63,381 nt of DNA from Phascolarctobacterium_A sp034086985 (GCA_034086985.1 JAXDZG010000018.1:1-63381), one strand, 5' to 3'. Positions 55,206-63,381 are shown, counted from the first letter of the stretch. Notes: generated by a model from the sequence alone, not told the origin. Numbers and translations are program-made.

Positions 55206-57371
55206 ATGGAAAAGCAAGAGGCCGTTGTAGCCGACATCGTATTTCAAAGTGATGATGGTATGTACAGCGTGCTGCGTGTGGAGAATAAAGCCTTGGGCAA
55301 ATTCACGGTGGTTTACCGTGGCCCGGCTCCCTATTTAGGCGAGCAAATCAGCCTGGAGGGGGAGTGGGTGGAGCATGCCCGCTTTGGGCAGCAGTTTAAC
55401 GCTGCTTCCCTGCAGGTAATGCAGCCCACCTCTGCAGCTGGCATGGAACGGTTTTTGGCCTCCGGAGCTTTGCCGGGTGTGGGCGCGGTAACGGCAGCGC
55501 GGATTGTGGAGATGTTCGGCACGGATACGCTGCTGGTGCTGGAGCAGTATCCGGAGCGCTTGGCCAAGGTGAAGGGCATCAGCGCGAAAAAGGCTGTGGC
55601 CATCGGCGAGGCCTACCAAGAGCTGTCAGGGCTGCGAGAGCTGATGCTGTTTTTAGAGTCCAACGGGGTCTCCAGCGGTTATGCGGCTAAGCTGCAGGCC
55701 GTGTATGGCAACACTGCCATTACGCGTTTAAAGGAAAATCCCTATAGCTTGGCTCAGGATATCGATGGTATTGGCTTTAAAACTGCGGATAGAATTGCTA
55801 TGGCCATGGGTATGGAGCACGATTGTCAGGAGCGGCTCATGGCAGGAATTAGCTATGCGCTGGTTTCCGCAGCGAGTGCAGGGCATACCTGCGTGCCGGA
55901 GGAGCTTTTGGTACGGGAAACGGCCCGCGTGCTAGTGGTGGACCGAGAGGCAGTACAGCAGGTTTTTGACGAGCTTATGGAAAAGGATCGCCTGCGCAAG
56001 GAAGAGGTCGGAGGCGTGCGCTTTATTTATCCCGAATATTTATATCGGGCGGAGGTGCAGACGGCTAGGCGCTTACTCTATTTGCGTGACCAGGCCAAGC
56101 CCATCACCCGTGTGAACGCGGACGATGTGATTGCTGCTTGGGAAAGGGAGGCCGGTATTCATTTGGCGGAGGCCCAAAGGCAGGCCATTTATACTAGTCT
56201 TGAGCACGGTGTTTTCGTGCTCACGGGCGGCCCCGGTACCGGTAAAACCACGGTTGTAAAGGGTATCTTGAATGTTTTGGAAAAGGCTGGCTGTCGCATT
56301 CTTTTGGCAGCGCCCACGGGCAGAGCAGCCAGACGCTTGGCGGACTCGGCTGGGCATCCTGCACTGACGGTGCATCGCCTTTTGGAGTTCCAGCCCAGCG
56401 GGGATGGACTCTATTTTGGCAAAAACGATGAGGATCCCTTGGATGCGGAGGCTATTATCATTGACGAGGCTTCCATGCTGGATATAAATCTGACCTATCA
56501 TCTTTTGAAGGCCGTCAAGGGCGGTTGTCGCTTGATTTTCGTAGGTGACGTGGACCAATTGCCCTCCGTAGGCGCTGGCTCGGTGCTGCAGGATATGATT
56601 CGCTCAGGAAAAATGCCCGTTGTGCGATTGGAGAACGTGTTCCGGCAGGCTGAGGTCAGCCCCATCGTACTGAACGCTCATAAAATCAATCATGGGCAGA
56701 TGCCGGAATTTATACCTGGGGTGGGCAGCGAATTTGCCATCCAGGAGTTTTTAGATGAGCCTACGGCGGCGGAATTTGTAGCACGCACCTATGCTGAGAT
56801 GACGAGGGATGGGGATTGGCGACGTGTGCAGGTGCTGAGCCCCATGCATAAAAGCCCCTGTGGCGTGCAAAATTTGAATAAGCTTTTGCAAAGCTACATT
56901 AACCCACCCAGCGCCACCAAGCCAGAGGTAAATATTCCTGGCAATGTGCTGCGGGTAGGGGATAAGGTGATGCAAATTCGCAATAATTACGAAAAGGATG
57001 TTTTTAACGGCGATATTGGCCGTGTGTATAAAATCGAGGGTAAGACGGTGACGGTGGCTTATCCTGAGCGTCCTGAGGGTGATTTTGTTTCTTATAGCCA
57101 GGGCGAATGCGAGGAGCTGCAGCTGGCCTATGCTATGAGCGTGCACAAGTCCCAGGGCAGCGAGTATCCCTGTGTGATTTTGCTCATGGTGCCCAGTCAT
57201 TATGTGATGCTGCAGCGCAATTTGCTCTACACCGCTGTGACGAGGGCAAAGCAAAGGGTTTTAGTTGTGGGCTCCAAGCGGGCGGTGCTGACGGCGGTGG
57301 AGAATGATAAAACACGGCAACGCCATAGCCTGCTGGCGGAAAGGCTGCAGGAGGATGCGGAGGTTTTCTAA
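55206..57371 (+). CDS. recD2: RecD2-type ATP-dependent DNA helicase
   Basis: A 721-residue 5'-3' helicase of the RecD2/RecD-like group, which works without RecBC. Start at the ATG after GGTGGTGAAG; an ATG at 55176 is possible. N-terminal OB-like domain and helix-hairpin-helix (LPGVGAVTAARIVEMFG; VKGISAKKAVAIGEAY). Motor motifs are FVLTGGPGTGKTTVVKGI (Walker A), LAAPTGRAARRLAD, IIIDEASMLDINL (Walker B), IFVGDVDQLPSVGAGSVL and the C-terminal YAMSVHKSQGSEYP. It acts in DNA repair. Its stop overlaps the comF start (TAATG). Confidence 0.94.
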   Translation: MEKQEAVVADIVFQSDDGMYSVLRVENKALGKFTVVYRGPAPYLGEQISLEGEWVEHARFGQQFNAASLQVMQPTSAAGMERFLASGALPGVGAVTAARIVEMFGTDTLLVLEQYPERLAKVKGISAKKAVAIGEAYQELSGLRELMLFLESNGVSSGYAAKLQAVYGNTAITRLKENPYSLAQDIDGIGFKTADRIAMAMGMEHDCQERLMAGISYALVSAASAGHTCVPEELLVRETARVLVVDREAVQQVFDELMEKDRLRKEEVGGVRFIYPEYLYRAEVQTARRLLYLRDQAKPITRVNADDVIAAWEREAGIHLAEAQRQAIYTSLEHGVFVLTGGPGTGKTTVVKGILNVLEKAGCRILLAAPTGRAARRLADSAGHPALTVHRLLEFQPSGDGLYFGKNDEDPLDAEAIIIDEASMLDINLTYHLLKAVKGGCRLIFVGDVDQLPSVGAGSVLQDMIRSGKMPVVRLENVFRQAEVSPIVLNAHKINHGQMPEFIPGVGSEFAIQEFLDEPTAAEFVARTYAEMTRDGDWRRVQVLSPMHKSPCGVQNLNKLLQSYINPPSATKPEVNIPGNVLRVGDKVMQIRNNYEKDVFNGDIGRVYKIEGKTVTVAYPERPEGDFVSYSQGECEELQLAYAMSVHKSQGSEYPCVILLMVPSHYVMLQRNLLYTAVTRAKQRVLVVGSKRAVLTAVENDKTRQRHSLLAERLQEDAEVF

Positions 57372-58099
57372 TGCTCAAGGAATATATGCGAGCAGTTAAT
57401 TATTATACGCGTGTGGTGCGGGAGCTGATTTTCCCGCGCCATTGTGCTGTTTGTGGCAACGTTATCGACAATGCTTATCTTTGTCCTGACTGTCGCAAGG
57501 GGTATTTGCTGCAAAAATATGTGCAGTACGAGCCACGGGAGGAGTATTTGGCAGGGCAGGCGGAGCCTGAGGCCTGTGATGTGTTGAAAAGTGTGCTGGT
57601 GCTTTATAAATATGAGGGCATCCTTAAGGATGCCTTGCACGAAATCAAGTTCAACAGTAATACAGCTTTGCTACCGCTACTCAGGGAGGAGGCGGAGGCA
57701 GCCCTGCCCGCCGCCAAGCTGCGCTGGCTGGGGCAGTACGATGTGATCACCTGCATCCCCACCAGCCCGGAGCGCAGAGCGCGCCGGGGCTTCGACCTGC
57801 CCGAGGAAATCTTCGCGCCGCTCCTAGAGCAGCGCGGCGGTGAATTTCACGCTGGAGTACTCGCGCGTGTGCGCAGCACCGCGCCCCTCTTCGAGCTGGC
57901 GCCCTTGGAGCGGCGCAGCGAGCTGGCCGGCTGCTTCGCGCTGGGCCCTGGGGCACAGCGGCTCATTGCCGGCAAGCGCGTGCTGCTGTGCGACGATATT
58001 TACACCACCGGCAGCACCATGGCGGAGGCCGCCTCGGTGCTGCTGGGGGCGGGGGCCAGCGAGGTGCATGGGTTAGCCTTGACAGCGCCGTCGTACTGA
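57371..58099 (+). CDS. comF: ComF-family phosphoribosyltransferase-like protein
   Basis: A 242-residue protein. N-terminal four-Cys zinc site (CAVCGNVI and CPDCRKGY), the ComF middle block VLVLYKYEGILKDALHEIKF, and a PRTase domain with VITCIPTSPERRARRGFD and the PRPP loop VLLCDDIYTTGSTMAEAAS. ComF assists uptake of transforming DNA in competent bacteria. Pilus-type genes 5-7 kb away would fit a natural competence system, but this is inference. The 3' third is markedly GC-richer than the rest. Confidence 0.93.
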   Translation: MLKEYMRAVNYYTRVVRELIFPRHCAVCGNVIDNAYLCPDCRKGYLLQKYVQYEPREEYLAGQAEPEACDVLKSVLVLYKYEGILKDALHEIKFNSNTALLPLLREEAEAALPAAKLRWLGQYDVITCIPTSPERRARRGFDLPEEIFAPLLEQRGGEFHAGVLARVRSTAPLFELAPLERRSELAGCFALGPGAQRLIAGKRVLLCDDIYTTGSTMAEAASVLLGAGASEVHGLALTAPSY

Positions 58100-58117
58100 T
58101 GAACGCGCGCCATAAAG

Positions 58118-58145
58118 GGCCATCTGCTTCACAATGGCTCCTAGG
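58118..58145 (+). repeat. 28-bp direct repeat, copy 1
   Basis: Begins GGCCATCTGCTTCACAATGG and ends CTCCTAGG. It differs from copy 2 (58223-58250) by one base. GCCAT/ATGGC can pair inside it. It lies between comF and the permease gene. Confidence 0.75.
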
Positions 58146-58222
58146 AGTATTATGCATACGCCGTCGTCGCCATTGCTCGCATCTGACCCTTTCTGACGCA
58201 CGTTATTGCACGCCTAAAACAA

Positions 58223-58250
58223 GGCCATCTGCTTCATAATGGCTCCTAGG
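58223..58250 (+). repeat. 28-bp direct repeat, copy 2
   Basis: Begins GGCCATCTGCTTCATAATGG and ends CTCCTAGG, 105 bp after copy 1. It ends 30 bp before the TTG start of the permease gene, so it may be a regulatory site, or the pair a trace of a small duplication. Confidence 0.75.
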
Positions 58251-58279
58251 TTATAATTTATTAATTTGGGGATAGTGAA

Positions 58280-59383
58280 TTGTTAACTAAGCTTAAACAA
58301 TACTTTAAACGAGAAACGGTGCTGTGCGTGGCAGTGCTGCTAGCTGTGGGCTCAAGTATTTTTGCGCGGCCTAAGCTAGCCTATATCGATTTTGCGGTAC
58401 TCAGCATTTTGCTGAGCCTGATGCTGGTGGTGGCCGGACTCAAAAGCGTTAGCTTTTTGGACTATGTGGCGCGTCAACTGCTGAAGCGCTGCGCCAGCTG
58501 GCGCAGCGTGGTGCTGGCTTTGGTGGGCGTGACCTATGTGTCAAGCATGTTCGTCACCAATGACGTAGCTCTCATCACCTTCGTGCCCTTGGCCTTGATC
58601 ATCGGTAGGGAGCTGAAACGGGATGTGGCGCGGGTCATCATTTTGCAAACCTTGGCTGCTAATTTGGGCTCCATGGTGACGCCGCCAGGCAATCCGCAAA
58701 ACCTTTTTCTTTATGCGCACTATAATTACACAGCTACCAGCTTTTTCCAGGTTATGGCTGTGCCAGGACTGCTTTCTATAGTGTTTTTAGGTGTGCTCAT
58801 CTGGCGTGGCAGGAACGCAAGGCTGCAGCTAACGCTGCCGGAGCAGGCTCGTCCTGATATGCTGCAAACAGCTTTGTTGCTGGGGCTGCTGCTACTGAAT
58901 ATTGCCGCTGTGCTACATTGGCTGGACAAAACAGTCGCTTTATTGATAACGGTGGCTTACATACTGCTCAGTCAGCGGCGTTTGCTGTTAGCTGTGGATT
59001 ATAGTCTTTTGGTGACCTTTGTGGGCTTTTTTATCTTCATCGGCAATATCAGCCAGACAAGCCTAGCCTTGTATCTCAAGCAGTCCCTTTTAGGAACCGC
59101 AGTAGGAACCTATGTGGCAGGCGCATTCGCCAGCCAATTTATTAGTAATGTGCCCGCAGCCATGCTGCTGGCGGGGCTCACATCGGAAGCAGATGCCTTG
59201 CTTTTAGGCGTCAATATTGGCGGTCTAGGAACCTTGATTGCTTCCATGGCCAGCGTTATTTCCTACAAGCTTTTTGTGGCTGAGCATCCTTATCAAGCGG
59301 GGACCTATCTGCGTACATTCTTATACTATAATTTTGCTGGTCTAGTGCTCTTAGGAGGCTTGACCTATCTATTAGTTCTGTAA
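58280..59383 (+). CDS. Anion permease (SLC13/ArsB-like, ion transporter superfamily)
   Basis: A 367-residue membrane protein with about ten helices; start TTG. Family stretches: MFVTNDVALITFVPLALIIG, NLGSMVTPPGNPQNLFLYAHY (the substrate loop with Thr-Pro-x-Gly-Asn-Pro), and the second copy ASQFISNVPAAMLLAG and NIGGLGTLIASMASVISY. The double Asn-containing loops are typical of citrate/arsenite-type carriers. The substrate cannot be named from sequence. It follows the direct repeats and ends in an AT-rich intergenic region. Confidence 0.87.
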   Translation: MLTKLKQYFKRETVLCVAVLLAVGSSIFARPKLAYIDFAVLSILLSLMLVVAGLKSVSFLDYVARQLLKRCASWRSVVLALVGVTYVSSMFVTNDVALITFVPLALIIGRELKRDVARVIILQTLAANLGSMVTPPGNPQNLFLYAHYNYTATSFFQVMAVPGLLSIVFLGVLIWRGRNARLQLTLPEQARPDMLQTALLLGLLLLNIAAVLHWLDKTVALLITVAYILLSQRRLLLAVDYSLLVTFVGFFIFIGNISQTSLALYLKQSLLGTAVGTYVAGAFASQFISNVPAAMLLAGLTSEADALLLGVNIGGLGTLIASMASVISYKLFVAEHPYQAGTYLRTFLYYNFAGLVLLGGLTYLLVL

Positions 59384-59435
59384 AAGTTTCAAGTTCCTCT
59401 ATAATCACATATGAGTTGGATAGGTGAAAAGCAAT

Positions 59436-59491
59436 TTATGTTAACTGTTATCTAATTAAAGGTTGACTAAATAGCATGGCTGTTTTATAAT
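59436..59491 (+). promoter_or_regulatory. BirA-like operator overlapping the promoter of the bioY gene group
   Basis: Half-sites TATGTTAAC (59437-59445) and GTTGACTAA (59462-59470), 16 bases apart, resemble the biotin-repressor box (TTGTTAAC…GTTAACAA). The right half contains the -35 TTGACT (59463-59468); after 17 bp comes TATAAT (59486-59491). Bound BirA would block RNA polymerase, giving biotin repression. One base in the right half differs from consensus, and the spacing is one longer than in Bacillus. Confidence 0.6.
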
Positions 59492-59516
59492 ATCCTACAT
59501 GAAAGGATGTTAGAAA

Positions 59517-60050
59517 ATGTTAGAGCTTGCACATAAACTGGCGGATAGCGATACTAAATTTTTCGGCGGCTGGGTTTTGGCAGGCGTGGAGGCCCATATT
59601 CACGGGCAGGCCACGGTGCTGGCAAACCGAGTACTGCTGGAAAAGGAGCGCAAATGCATTATCCAAGTGTTGGGTACTGCTGCTGAGCAAATAGTGAAGG
59701 AGCTGCGGGTATTTTTGGTTTTGCCCAAAAATAAGCTGGGCTCCAGGCCTAGAGTAGCAGAAGCACCCCAAGGGAAGCTGCTTATTGAGCACGTTTTCAC
59801 TGTACAGGAGGTACGTGATTATGTTGCCTATACCGGAGATGAAAATATCATTCATCAGGGTGAGCATCCCATTGTGCCGGGGCTGTGCATGGCGGCATGG
59901 CTGCAGCAGGCTTTGCAGCTAACTGAGCTAGATTGGCGCATTAGCTTTTTAGCTCCGGTCTACACTGGAGATAAGCTTGTGGTTTACGCTAGTGAGCAAG
60001 AGCTGGCAGCTTATGTGGATGGCTTTAAGGTTTTCAGCATTAAATTATAA
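59517..60050 (+). CDS. MaoC/FabZ-like hotdog-fold protein
   Basis: A 177-residue protein. The second half has the hydratase-like stretch FTVQEVRDYVAYTGDENIIH (Gly-Asp, then His), then HPIVPGLCMAAWLQQAL, as in MaoC-type 3-hydroxyacyl hydratases. The first half appears to be a second, degenerate hotdog unit. It could hydrate or bind acyl-CoA/ACP. It is the first gene after the BirA-like operator, and BioY, thiolase and ligase genes follow. This suggests it serves a biotin-linked acyl pathway, possibly pimeloyl supply. Confidence 0.7.
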   Translation: MLELAHKLADSDTKFFGGWVLAGVEAHIHGQATVLANRVLLEKERKCIIQVLGTAAEQIVKELRVFLVLPKNKLGSRPRVAEAPQGKLLIEHVFTVQEVRDYVAYTGDENIIHQGEHPIVPGLCMAAWLQQALQLTELDWRISFLAPVYTGDKLVVYASEQELAAYVDGFKVFSIKL

Positions 60051-60068
60051 ACGAGGCTGGTGCTTTTT

Positions 60069-60620
60069 ATGACGACTAATAATCCCAATGTAAATAAAAC
60101 TGCGGAGATGACGAAAATGGCTCTGATGGTTGCCATGAACTGCATTTCTGCTTATATCATCATTCCCTTGCCTTTTTCTCTGTCACCTATCGCGTTGCAG
60201 ACCTTGATTGTTAATTTAACGGGCTATGTGCTCAATGCCAAGCAGGCCTTCATGACCATGCTGGTGTATCTTTTAGTCGGCCTTGCCGGTGTGCCGGTGT
60301 TCACAGGCGGTACGGCAGGTCCGGGCAAGCTTTTTGGCCCTACCGGCGGCTACATTATTGGCTTCCTGTTTACAGCAGTTTTCTTGGCAGCTACCCGCGG
60401 TGAAAAATATAATTTTAAACGTTATGCACTGCTGGGCTGCATCGTGGGCATTCCCTTGATTTATCTCTTCGGCTTTGTGCAACTGAAGCTAGTAACAGGC
60501 ATGCCTTGGGATAAGGCCTTTATGACAGGCGTTTTGCCCTTCATTCCTTTGGATATCGTGAAATGCTTGGGCGCAGCCTTCTTGGCAGGCCCCATTCATC
60601 GAATTTTTGATCATAAATAA
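60069..60620 (+). CDS. bioY: Biotin transporter substrate-binding subunit BioY
   Basis: A 183-residue membrane protein (six helices) starting at the ATG after GACGAGG. BioY landmarks: FSLSPIALQTLIVNLTGYVLN, LVGLAGVPVFTGGTAGPGKLFGPTGGYIIGF, and FIPLDIVKCLGAAFLAGPI. It takes up biotin alone or with the ECF energy-coupling module, which is not encoded here. It lies in the BirA-like-controlled group. Confidence 0.95.
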   Translation: MTTNNPNVNKTAEMTKMALMVAMNCISAYIIIPLPFSLSPIALQTLIVNLTGYVLNAKQAFMTMLVYLLVGLAGVPVFTGGTAGPGKLFGPTGGYIIGFLFTAVFLAATRGEKYNFKRYALLGCIVGIPLIYLFGFVQLKLVTGMPWDKAFMTGVLPFIPLDIVKCLGAAFLAGPIHRIFDHK

Positions 60621-60626
60621 AAATGC

Positions 60627-60667
60627 TCCCCGTATTTGCCTGTGCTAGCGTGAATACGGGGTTCTTT
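60627..60667 (+). terminator. Weak hairpin between bioY and the thiolase gene
   Basis: CCCCGTATT pairs with AATACGGGG, followed only by TTCTTTAT. It probably reduces but does not stop transcription into the next genes. Confidence 0.5.
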
Positions 60668-60681
60668 ATAAGGTGGGAAAT

Positions 60682-61821
60682 ATGGATAAGGTTTATCTTC
60701 TAGGGGGACTGCGCAGCTTCGTGGGCGTGGTCAATGGCATGTATCGCCATGTGCCGGCGGAAAAGCTGGGTGCAGCGGTGCTACGTCAAGTTATGGATAA
60801 ATATGGTATCGAGCAGCCGGATTATATTATTGCCGGCAACGGCGTGGGCGCCGGGGGCAATATTGCACGGCTGATGGCCTTGGAGGCCGGCGTGGACACG
60901 GCTGTGCCGGCCTTTACCATTGATGTGCAATGCGGCAGCGGGCTGGAAAGCATTGCTGTGGCGGCAGCCAAAATCGCTAGCGGCGAGGCGGACTGCATCA
61001 TAGCCGGAGGCTTTGAGAGCAGCAGTACCCAGCCACGCCGCGGTTATAACGCCAACCATCCGGACTATGCCGTGGAAAGCTGGTACAGTGTAGCTAAGTT
61101 TATGCCAGGCATTCACCGTGAAACGGTGATGCTGGAGGGGGCGGAGCTGGCCTGCCAGCGGGAACAGGTCAGCAAGGCTGAGCTGGACGCGTGGGTGCTG
61201 GGCAGCCACCGCTTGGCTGCCCAGGCGCAGCAAAAGGGCAGCCTGCAGGGAATTATTGCGCCCTGCTTTGGCGCGACTAAGGATGAGGGCATTCGCCCGC
61301 GTATAAGCCAGAGGCTCTTGGATCGCCTGCCTAAGGTTTTGGAGGGCGGGGAGTTTATTACAGCGGCCAACTCCTGCCTTATTAACGATGGTGCTGCTTT
61401 CGTAGTTGTATGCTCCGAGGAATATTTGCTTAGACATAATTTGCAAGCTCAAGCAAAAATTCTCGGCTCCGTAGCCTGCGGTGGTGACCCCTTGGTGAGC
61501 CCCCGTACTGCAGTGACGGCTTTAGAAAAGCTTTTGGCTAAGCATAAGCTGACGGAAGCGGACATAGATGATTTTGAAATCAACGAAGCCTTTGCGGTGA
61601 TTGATGTGCTCTTTGGGCGCGCTTTTCCGAGAAGCGTAGATAAATATAACGCCTTTGGCGGAGCCTTGGCCTATGGGCATCCCTATGGCGCCTCCGGCGC
61701 CATTATTACACTGCATTTGTTAGAAGCTCTTAAGCGTTGCGATGGTCGCTTGGGCTGCGCCAGCGTGGCTGCAGCCGGGGGCATTGGCACAGCACTTTTG
61801 CTGGAAAGGGTGGAGGCGTAA
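60682..61821 (+). CDS. Thiolase family acetyl-CoA acyltransferase
   Basis: A 379-residue protein starting at the ATG after AAGGTGGG. Active-site Cys in FTIDVQCGSGLESIAVAA; His in FEINEAFAVID (Asn-Glu-Ala region); second Cys/His region GGALAYGHPYGASGAI. It matches YhfS-like thiolases. With BioY and the ligase next to it, the set mirrors the Bacillus yhfS-yhfT-yhfU (bioY) group, thought to relate to biotin precursor metabolism. It condenses or splits acyl-CoAs. The ligase gene starts one base after its stop. Confidence 0.92.
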   Translation: MDKVYLLGGLRSFVGVVNGMYRHVPAEKLGAAVLRQVMDKYGIEQPDYIIAGNGVGAGGNIARLMALEAGVDTAVPAFTIDVQCGSGLESIAVAAAKIASGEADCIIAGGFESSSTQPRRGYNANHPDYAVESWYSVAKFMPGIHRETVMLEGAELACQREQVSKAELDAWVLGSHRLAAQAQQKGSLQGIIAPCFGATKDEGIRPRISQRLLDRLPKVLEGGEFITAANSCLINDGAAFVVVCSEEYLLRHNLQAQAKILGSVACGGDPLVSPRTAVTALEKLLAKHKLTEADIDDFEINEAFAVIDVLFGRAFPRSVDKYNAFGGALAYGHPYGASGAIITLHLLEALKRCDGRLGCASVAAAGGIGTALLLERVEA

Positions 61822-61822
61822 C

Positions 61823-63061
61823 ATGGCATACGGGATTTATCAAGATTATTTGGCTATGCTAGCAGCTCAGCCCCAGGATAAGCTGGCCTTGGTGGATGAT
61901 GAAACTAGCTTCACTTATGGTCAGCTGGTGAGCGAGTCTGCTAAGCTGCGCTCTGCCGCAGCTATGAGTGAGCCTGCAATTTTCATTCACGAGGATACTA
62001 TTGCTAAGCAGCTGCTGCAATTTGTGGCCTATAGTGGTACGGCAACGAGACCTATCATTGCTACGGAGCTGAGCAAAAATCAACAGTTTGAGATAGGGCA
62101 CGTTCCGGAGCGGGCCTGCATGGGTGTGATGACCAGCGGCAGCACCGGCAAGAGCAAGCTGCTCTGGCGTGATTACCACAGCTGGGCAGACTTTTTCCCA
62201 GAGCAGAACCGTGTTTTTGGTGTGGATGAGCATACAATTATTTTTTGCCAAGGGAGCCTAGCCTTTACCGGCAACCTCAATATTTATATGGGCGTTTTGG
62301 CTGCAGGTGGCACCTTGATCGTTACAGAAAAATTTCGTCCCAAGCATTGGCTACAGCTGATGCACCAATATGATGTCAATACCTTGTATCTAATTCCTTC
62401 TAAGCTCATGCTGTTGCCCAAATTTATGAGTACAGCCAATGAACGCATCCGTTATATTATCAGCGGCTCCCAGACCATGGGGCGCCAGGAGGCGGATAAG
62501 CTTTTGGCAGTGTTCCCCAAGACGGAGATTACTCTTTACTATGGTGCCAGCGAGCTGAACTATATTACCTATATCAAGGATAAGGATATGACCGAGGATA
62601 GAACGGTGATTGGCAGACCCTTTAAGGGTGTGGACATTACTATTCGCCAGGAAGAAATTTTCATCGACACGCCTTATCATGTGGAGGAAATTGCCATGCC
62701 CTTTTCTTTAAAGGATAGGGGCTATGTGGATGCAGAGGGTTTGCTGCATTTTCTTGGACGAACAGATGATATTTGCAATGTAAACGGTCGCAAGGTGAGC
62801 TCAATAAAGGTGACCACAGCTTTGACAGATTTGCCTGGCGTGGTGGAAGCAGCTGTGCTGTCTCGCCACGAGGGTGATGCGGATGTGCTAGTGGCCTTTG
62901 TAGCTGCTACGCAGGAATATAGCAAGCAGGAGCTGGTGAAGCTGCTGAGAGCAACGCTGGAGGACTACGAGCTGCCCAAGCAATTTATCTTTCTCAAGCA
63001 CCTACCTCGCAACGAAAGCGGCAAAATTGACAAGCTGGCTCTAGCTCAGTGGGAGCTGTAA
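61823..63061 (+). CDS. AMP-forming acyl-CoA ligase (YhfT-like)
   Basis: A 412-residue ANL-superfamily enzyme; the ATG at 61823 directly follows the thiolase stop. Motifs: MTSGSTGKSKLLWRDYH (ATP loop), LYYGASELNYITYIKD (Ala-Ser-Glu), DRGYVDAEGLLHFLGRTDDI (ribose Asp and hinge) and the late catalytic Lys in PRNESGKIDKLAL. It is shorter than usual (500 or more), as is typical of YhfT-like ligases. It would activate a carboxylic acid for the thiolase; a pimelate-like acid is a guess from context. Confidence 0.9.
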   Translation: MAYGIYQDYLAMLAAQPQDKLALVDDETSFTYGQLVSESAKLRSAAAMSEPAIFIHEDTIAKQLLQFVAYSGTATRPIIATELSKNQQFEIGHVPERACMGVMTSGSTGKSKLLWRDYHSWADFFPEQNRVFGVDEHTIIFCQGSLAFTGNLNIYMGVLAAGGTLIVTEKFRPKHWLQLMHQYDVNTLYLIPSKLMLLPKFMSTANERIRYIISGSQTMGRQEADKLLAVFPKTEITLYYGASELNYITYIKDKDMTEDRTVIGRPFKGVDITIRQEEIFIDTPYHVEEIAMPFSLKDRGYVDAEGLLHFLGRTDDICNVNGRKVSSIKVTTALTDLPGVVEAAVLSRHEGDADVLVAFVAATQEYSKQELVKLLRATLEDYELPKQFIFLKHLPRNESGKIDKLALAQWEL

Positions 63062-63067
63062 TAGGAA

Positions 63068-63113
63068 AAACAGGATTTAGAGCGTTTACTGTGCACTAAA
63101 TCCTGTTTTCTTT
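63068..63113 (+). terminator. Intrinsic terminator of the bioY gene group
   Basis: AACAGGATTTAG pairs with CTAAATCCTGTT, followed by TTCTTT. Confidence 0.85.
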
Positions 63114-63130
63114 ACTAGTGATTTGAATAT

Positions 63131-63163
63131 AAAATAAGAAAAGCCTGAGCTGCTGCTCAGGCT
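63131..63163 (-). terminator. Terminator of the tRNA operon
   Basis: AGCCTGAGC pairs with GCTCAGGCT. On the minus strand it is followed by TTTTCTTATTTTATATT. Confidence 0.85.
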
Positions 63164-63171
63164 AGATTTCT

Positions 63172-63245
63172 TGGCAGGGGTACTAGGACTCGAACCCAGA
63201 TCGACGGTTTTGGAGACCGGTGCTCTACCATTGAACTATACCCCT
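63172..63245 (-). tRNA. tRNA-Trp (anticodon CCA), CCA end encoded
   Basis: Acceptor AGGGGTA/TACCCCT, T-loop GGTTCGAGTCC, anticodon loop CTCCAAA with CCA. The 3' GCCA is in the genome. Last gene of a three-tRNA leftward run. Confidence 0.95.
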
Positions 63246-63246
63246 A

Positions 63247-63321
<75 letters not shown>

Positions 63322-63323
63322 AT

Positions 63324-63381
63324 TGGCGACCCGGATGGGACTCGAACCCACGACCTCCGCCGTGACAGGGCGGCATTCTAA
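63324..63381 (-). tRNA. tRNA-Asp (anticodon GTC), 5' end outside the window
   Basis: Anticodon stem-loop CCGCCCTGTCACGGCGG with GTC, T-loop GGTTCGAGTCCC, encoded CCA at 63324-63326. The D-arm and 5' acceptor strand are cut off by the window end. Confidence 0.93.

Overview
The window looks like the chromosome of an anaerobic, gut-type member of the Firmicutes class Negativicutes, possibly close to Phascolarctobacterium or Acidaminococcus. This is inferred from the gene set: acyl-CoA dehydrogenase, thiolase, glutamine synthetase with a C-terminal extension, VanX-like dipeptidase, YqeG, PyrR, PpsA, FolE2 and QueD. No rRNA is present, so the genus is a guess. There are two compositional halves. 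Bases 1 to about 19,650 are AT-richer accessory DNA. From purC (19,903) to the end the sequence is GC-richer, densely packed core genome, with many start/stop overlaps (TAATG or ATGA).

Accessory part 1 (1-6,360) is a decayed or rearranged defence island. It holds an IS3-type transposase fragment and a fic gene broken into two halves on opposite strands, with an 11-bp inverted repeat at the break points. Between the halves lie the C-terminal remnant of a type I restriction HsdR subunit, an orphan small gene, and a tandem pair of ~300-bp units. Each unit has opposing promoters, a 12-13 bp stem and a Shine-Dalgarno-preceded small reading frame. After these come an excisionase-like HTH protein, a tyrosine-recombinase-like protein without recognisable catalytic residues, and a DUF1016/YhcG PD-(D/E)XK nuclease.

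Accessory part 2 (about 6,360-18,905) is an integrative element with no visible capsid or conjugation genes. It has a recombination module (Cas4/RecB-like nuclease, Rad52-like annealing protein, DUF932 protein), an XRE regulator, unknown cargo including a zinc-ribbon/membrane protein with an Mrr-like nuclease signature, a primase-helicase and a large serine recombinase. A RelB/ParE-type toxin-antitoxin pair follows (19,007-19,644).

Core part (19,903-63,381), in order: purC; a secreted-propeller HD-GYP receptor; an OmpR-type response regulator and histidine kinase running into yqeG, a nitrilase-family amidase, a VanX-like dipeptidase, ylbF-like and murB; a ferredoxin-nitroreductase and a bile-acid/sodium-symporter-family carrier; glutamine synthetase behind a leader terminator; a thioesterase and acyl-CoA dehydrogenase; lspA-rluD-pyrR; a LUD protein; a nucleoside-salvage pair (deoB, uridine phosphorylase); a metallo-hydrolase; a cell-wall glucosaminidase; trmL-queD-folE2-folP-folK; ppsA; a minimal type IV pilus-like trio; a pentapeptide protein, a HAD phosphatase and a SpeD-like protein; recD2-comF; an anion permease; a MaoC-like/bioY/thiolase/acyl-CoA ligase group behind a BirA-like operator; and three tRNA genes (Trp, Gly and a cut-off Asp).

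The most unusual observations are the two-copy antisense/small-ORF units at 900-1,515, the fic halves that an inversion would rejoin into a 329-residue gene, the zinc-ribbon/membrane putative nuclease at 11,923, a QueD homologue with the CExxHGH motif inside a folate operon that lacks folB, and a SpeD-like protein without the serine that becomes the pyruvoyl group.
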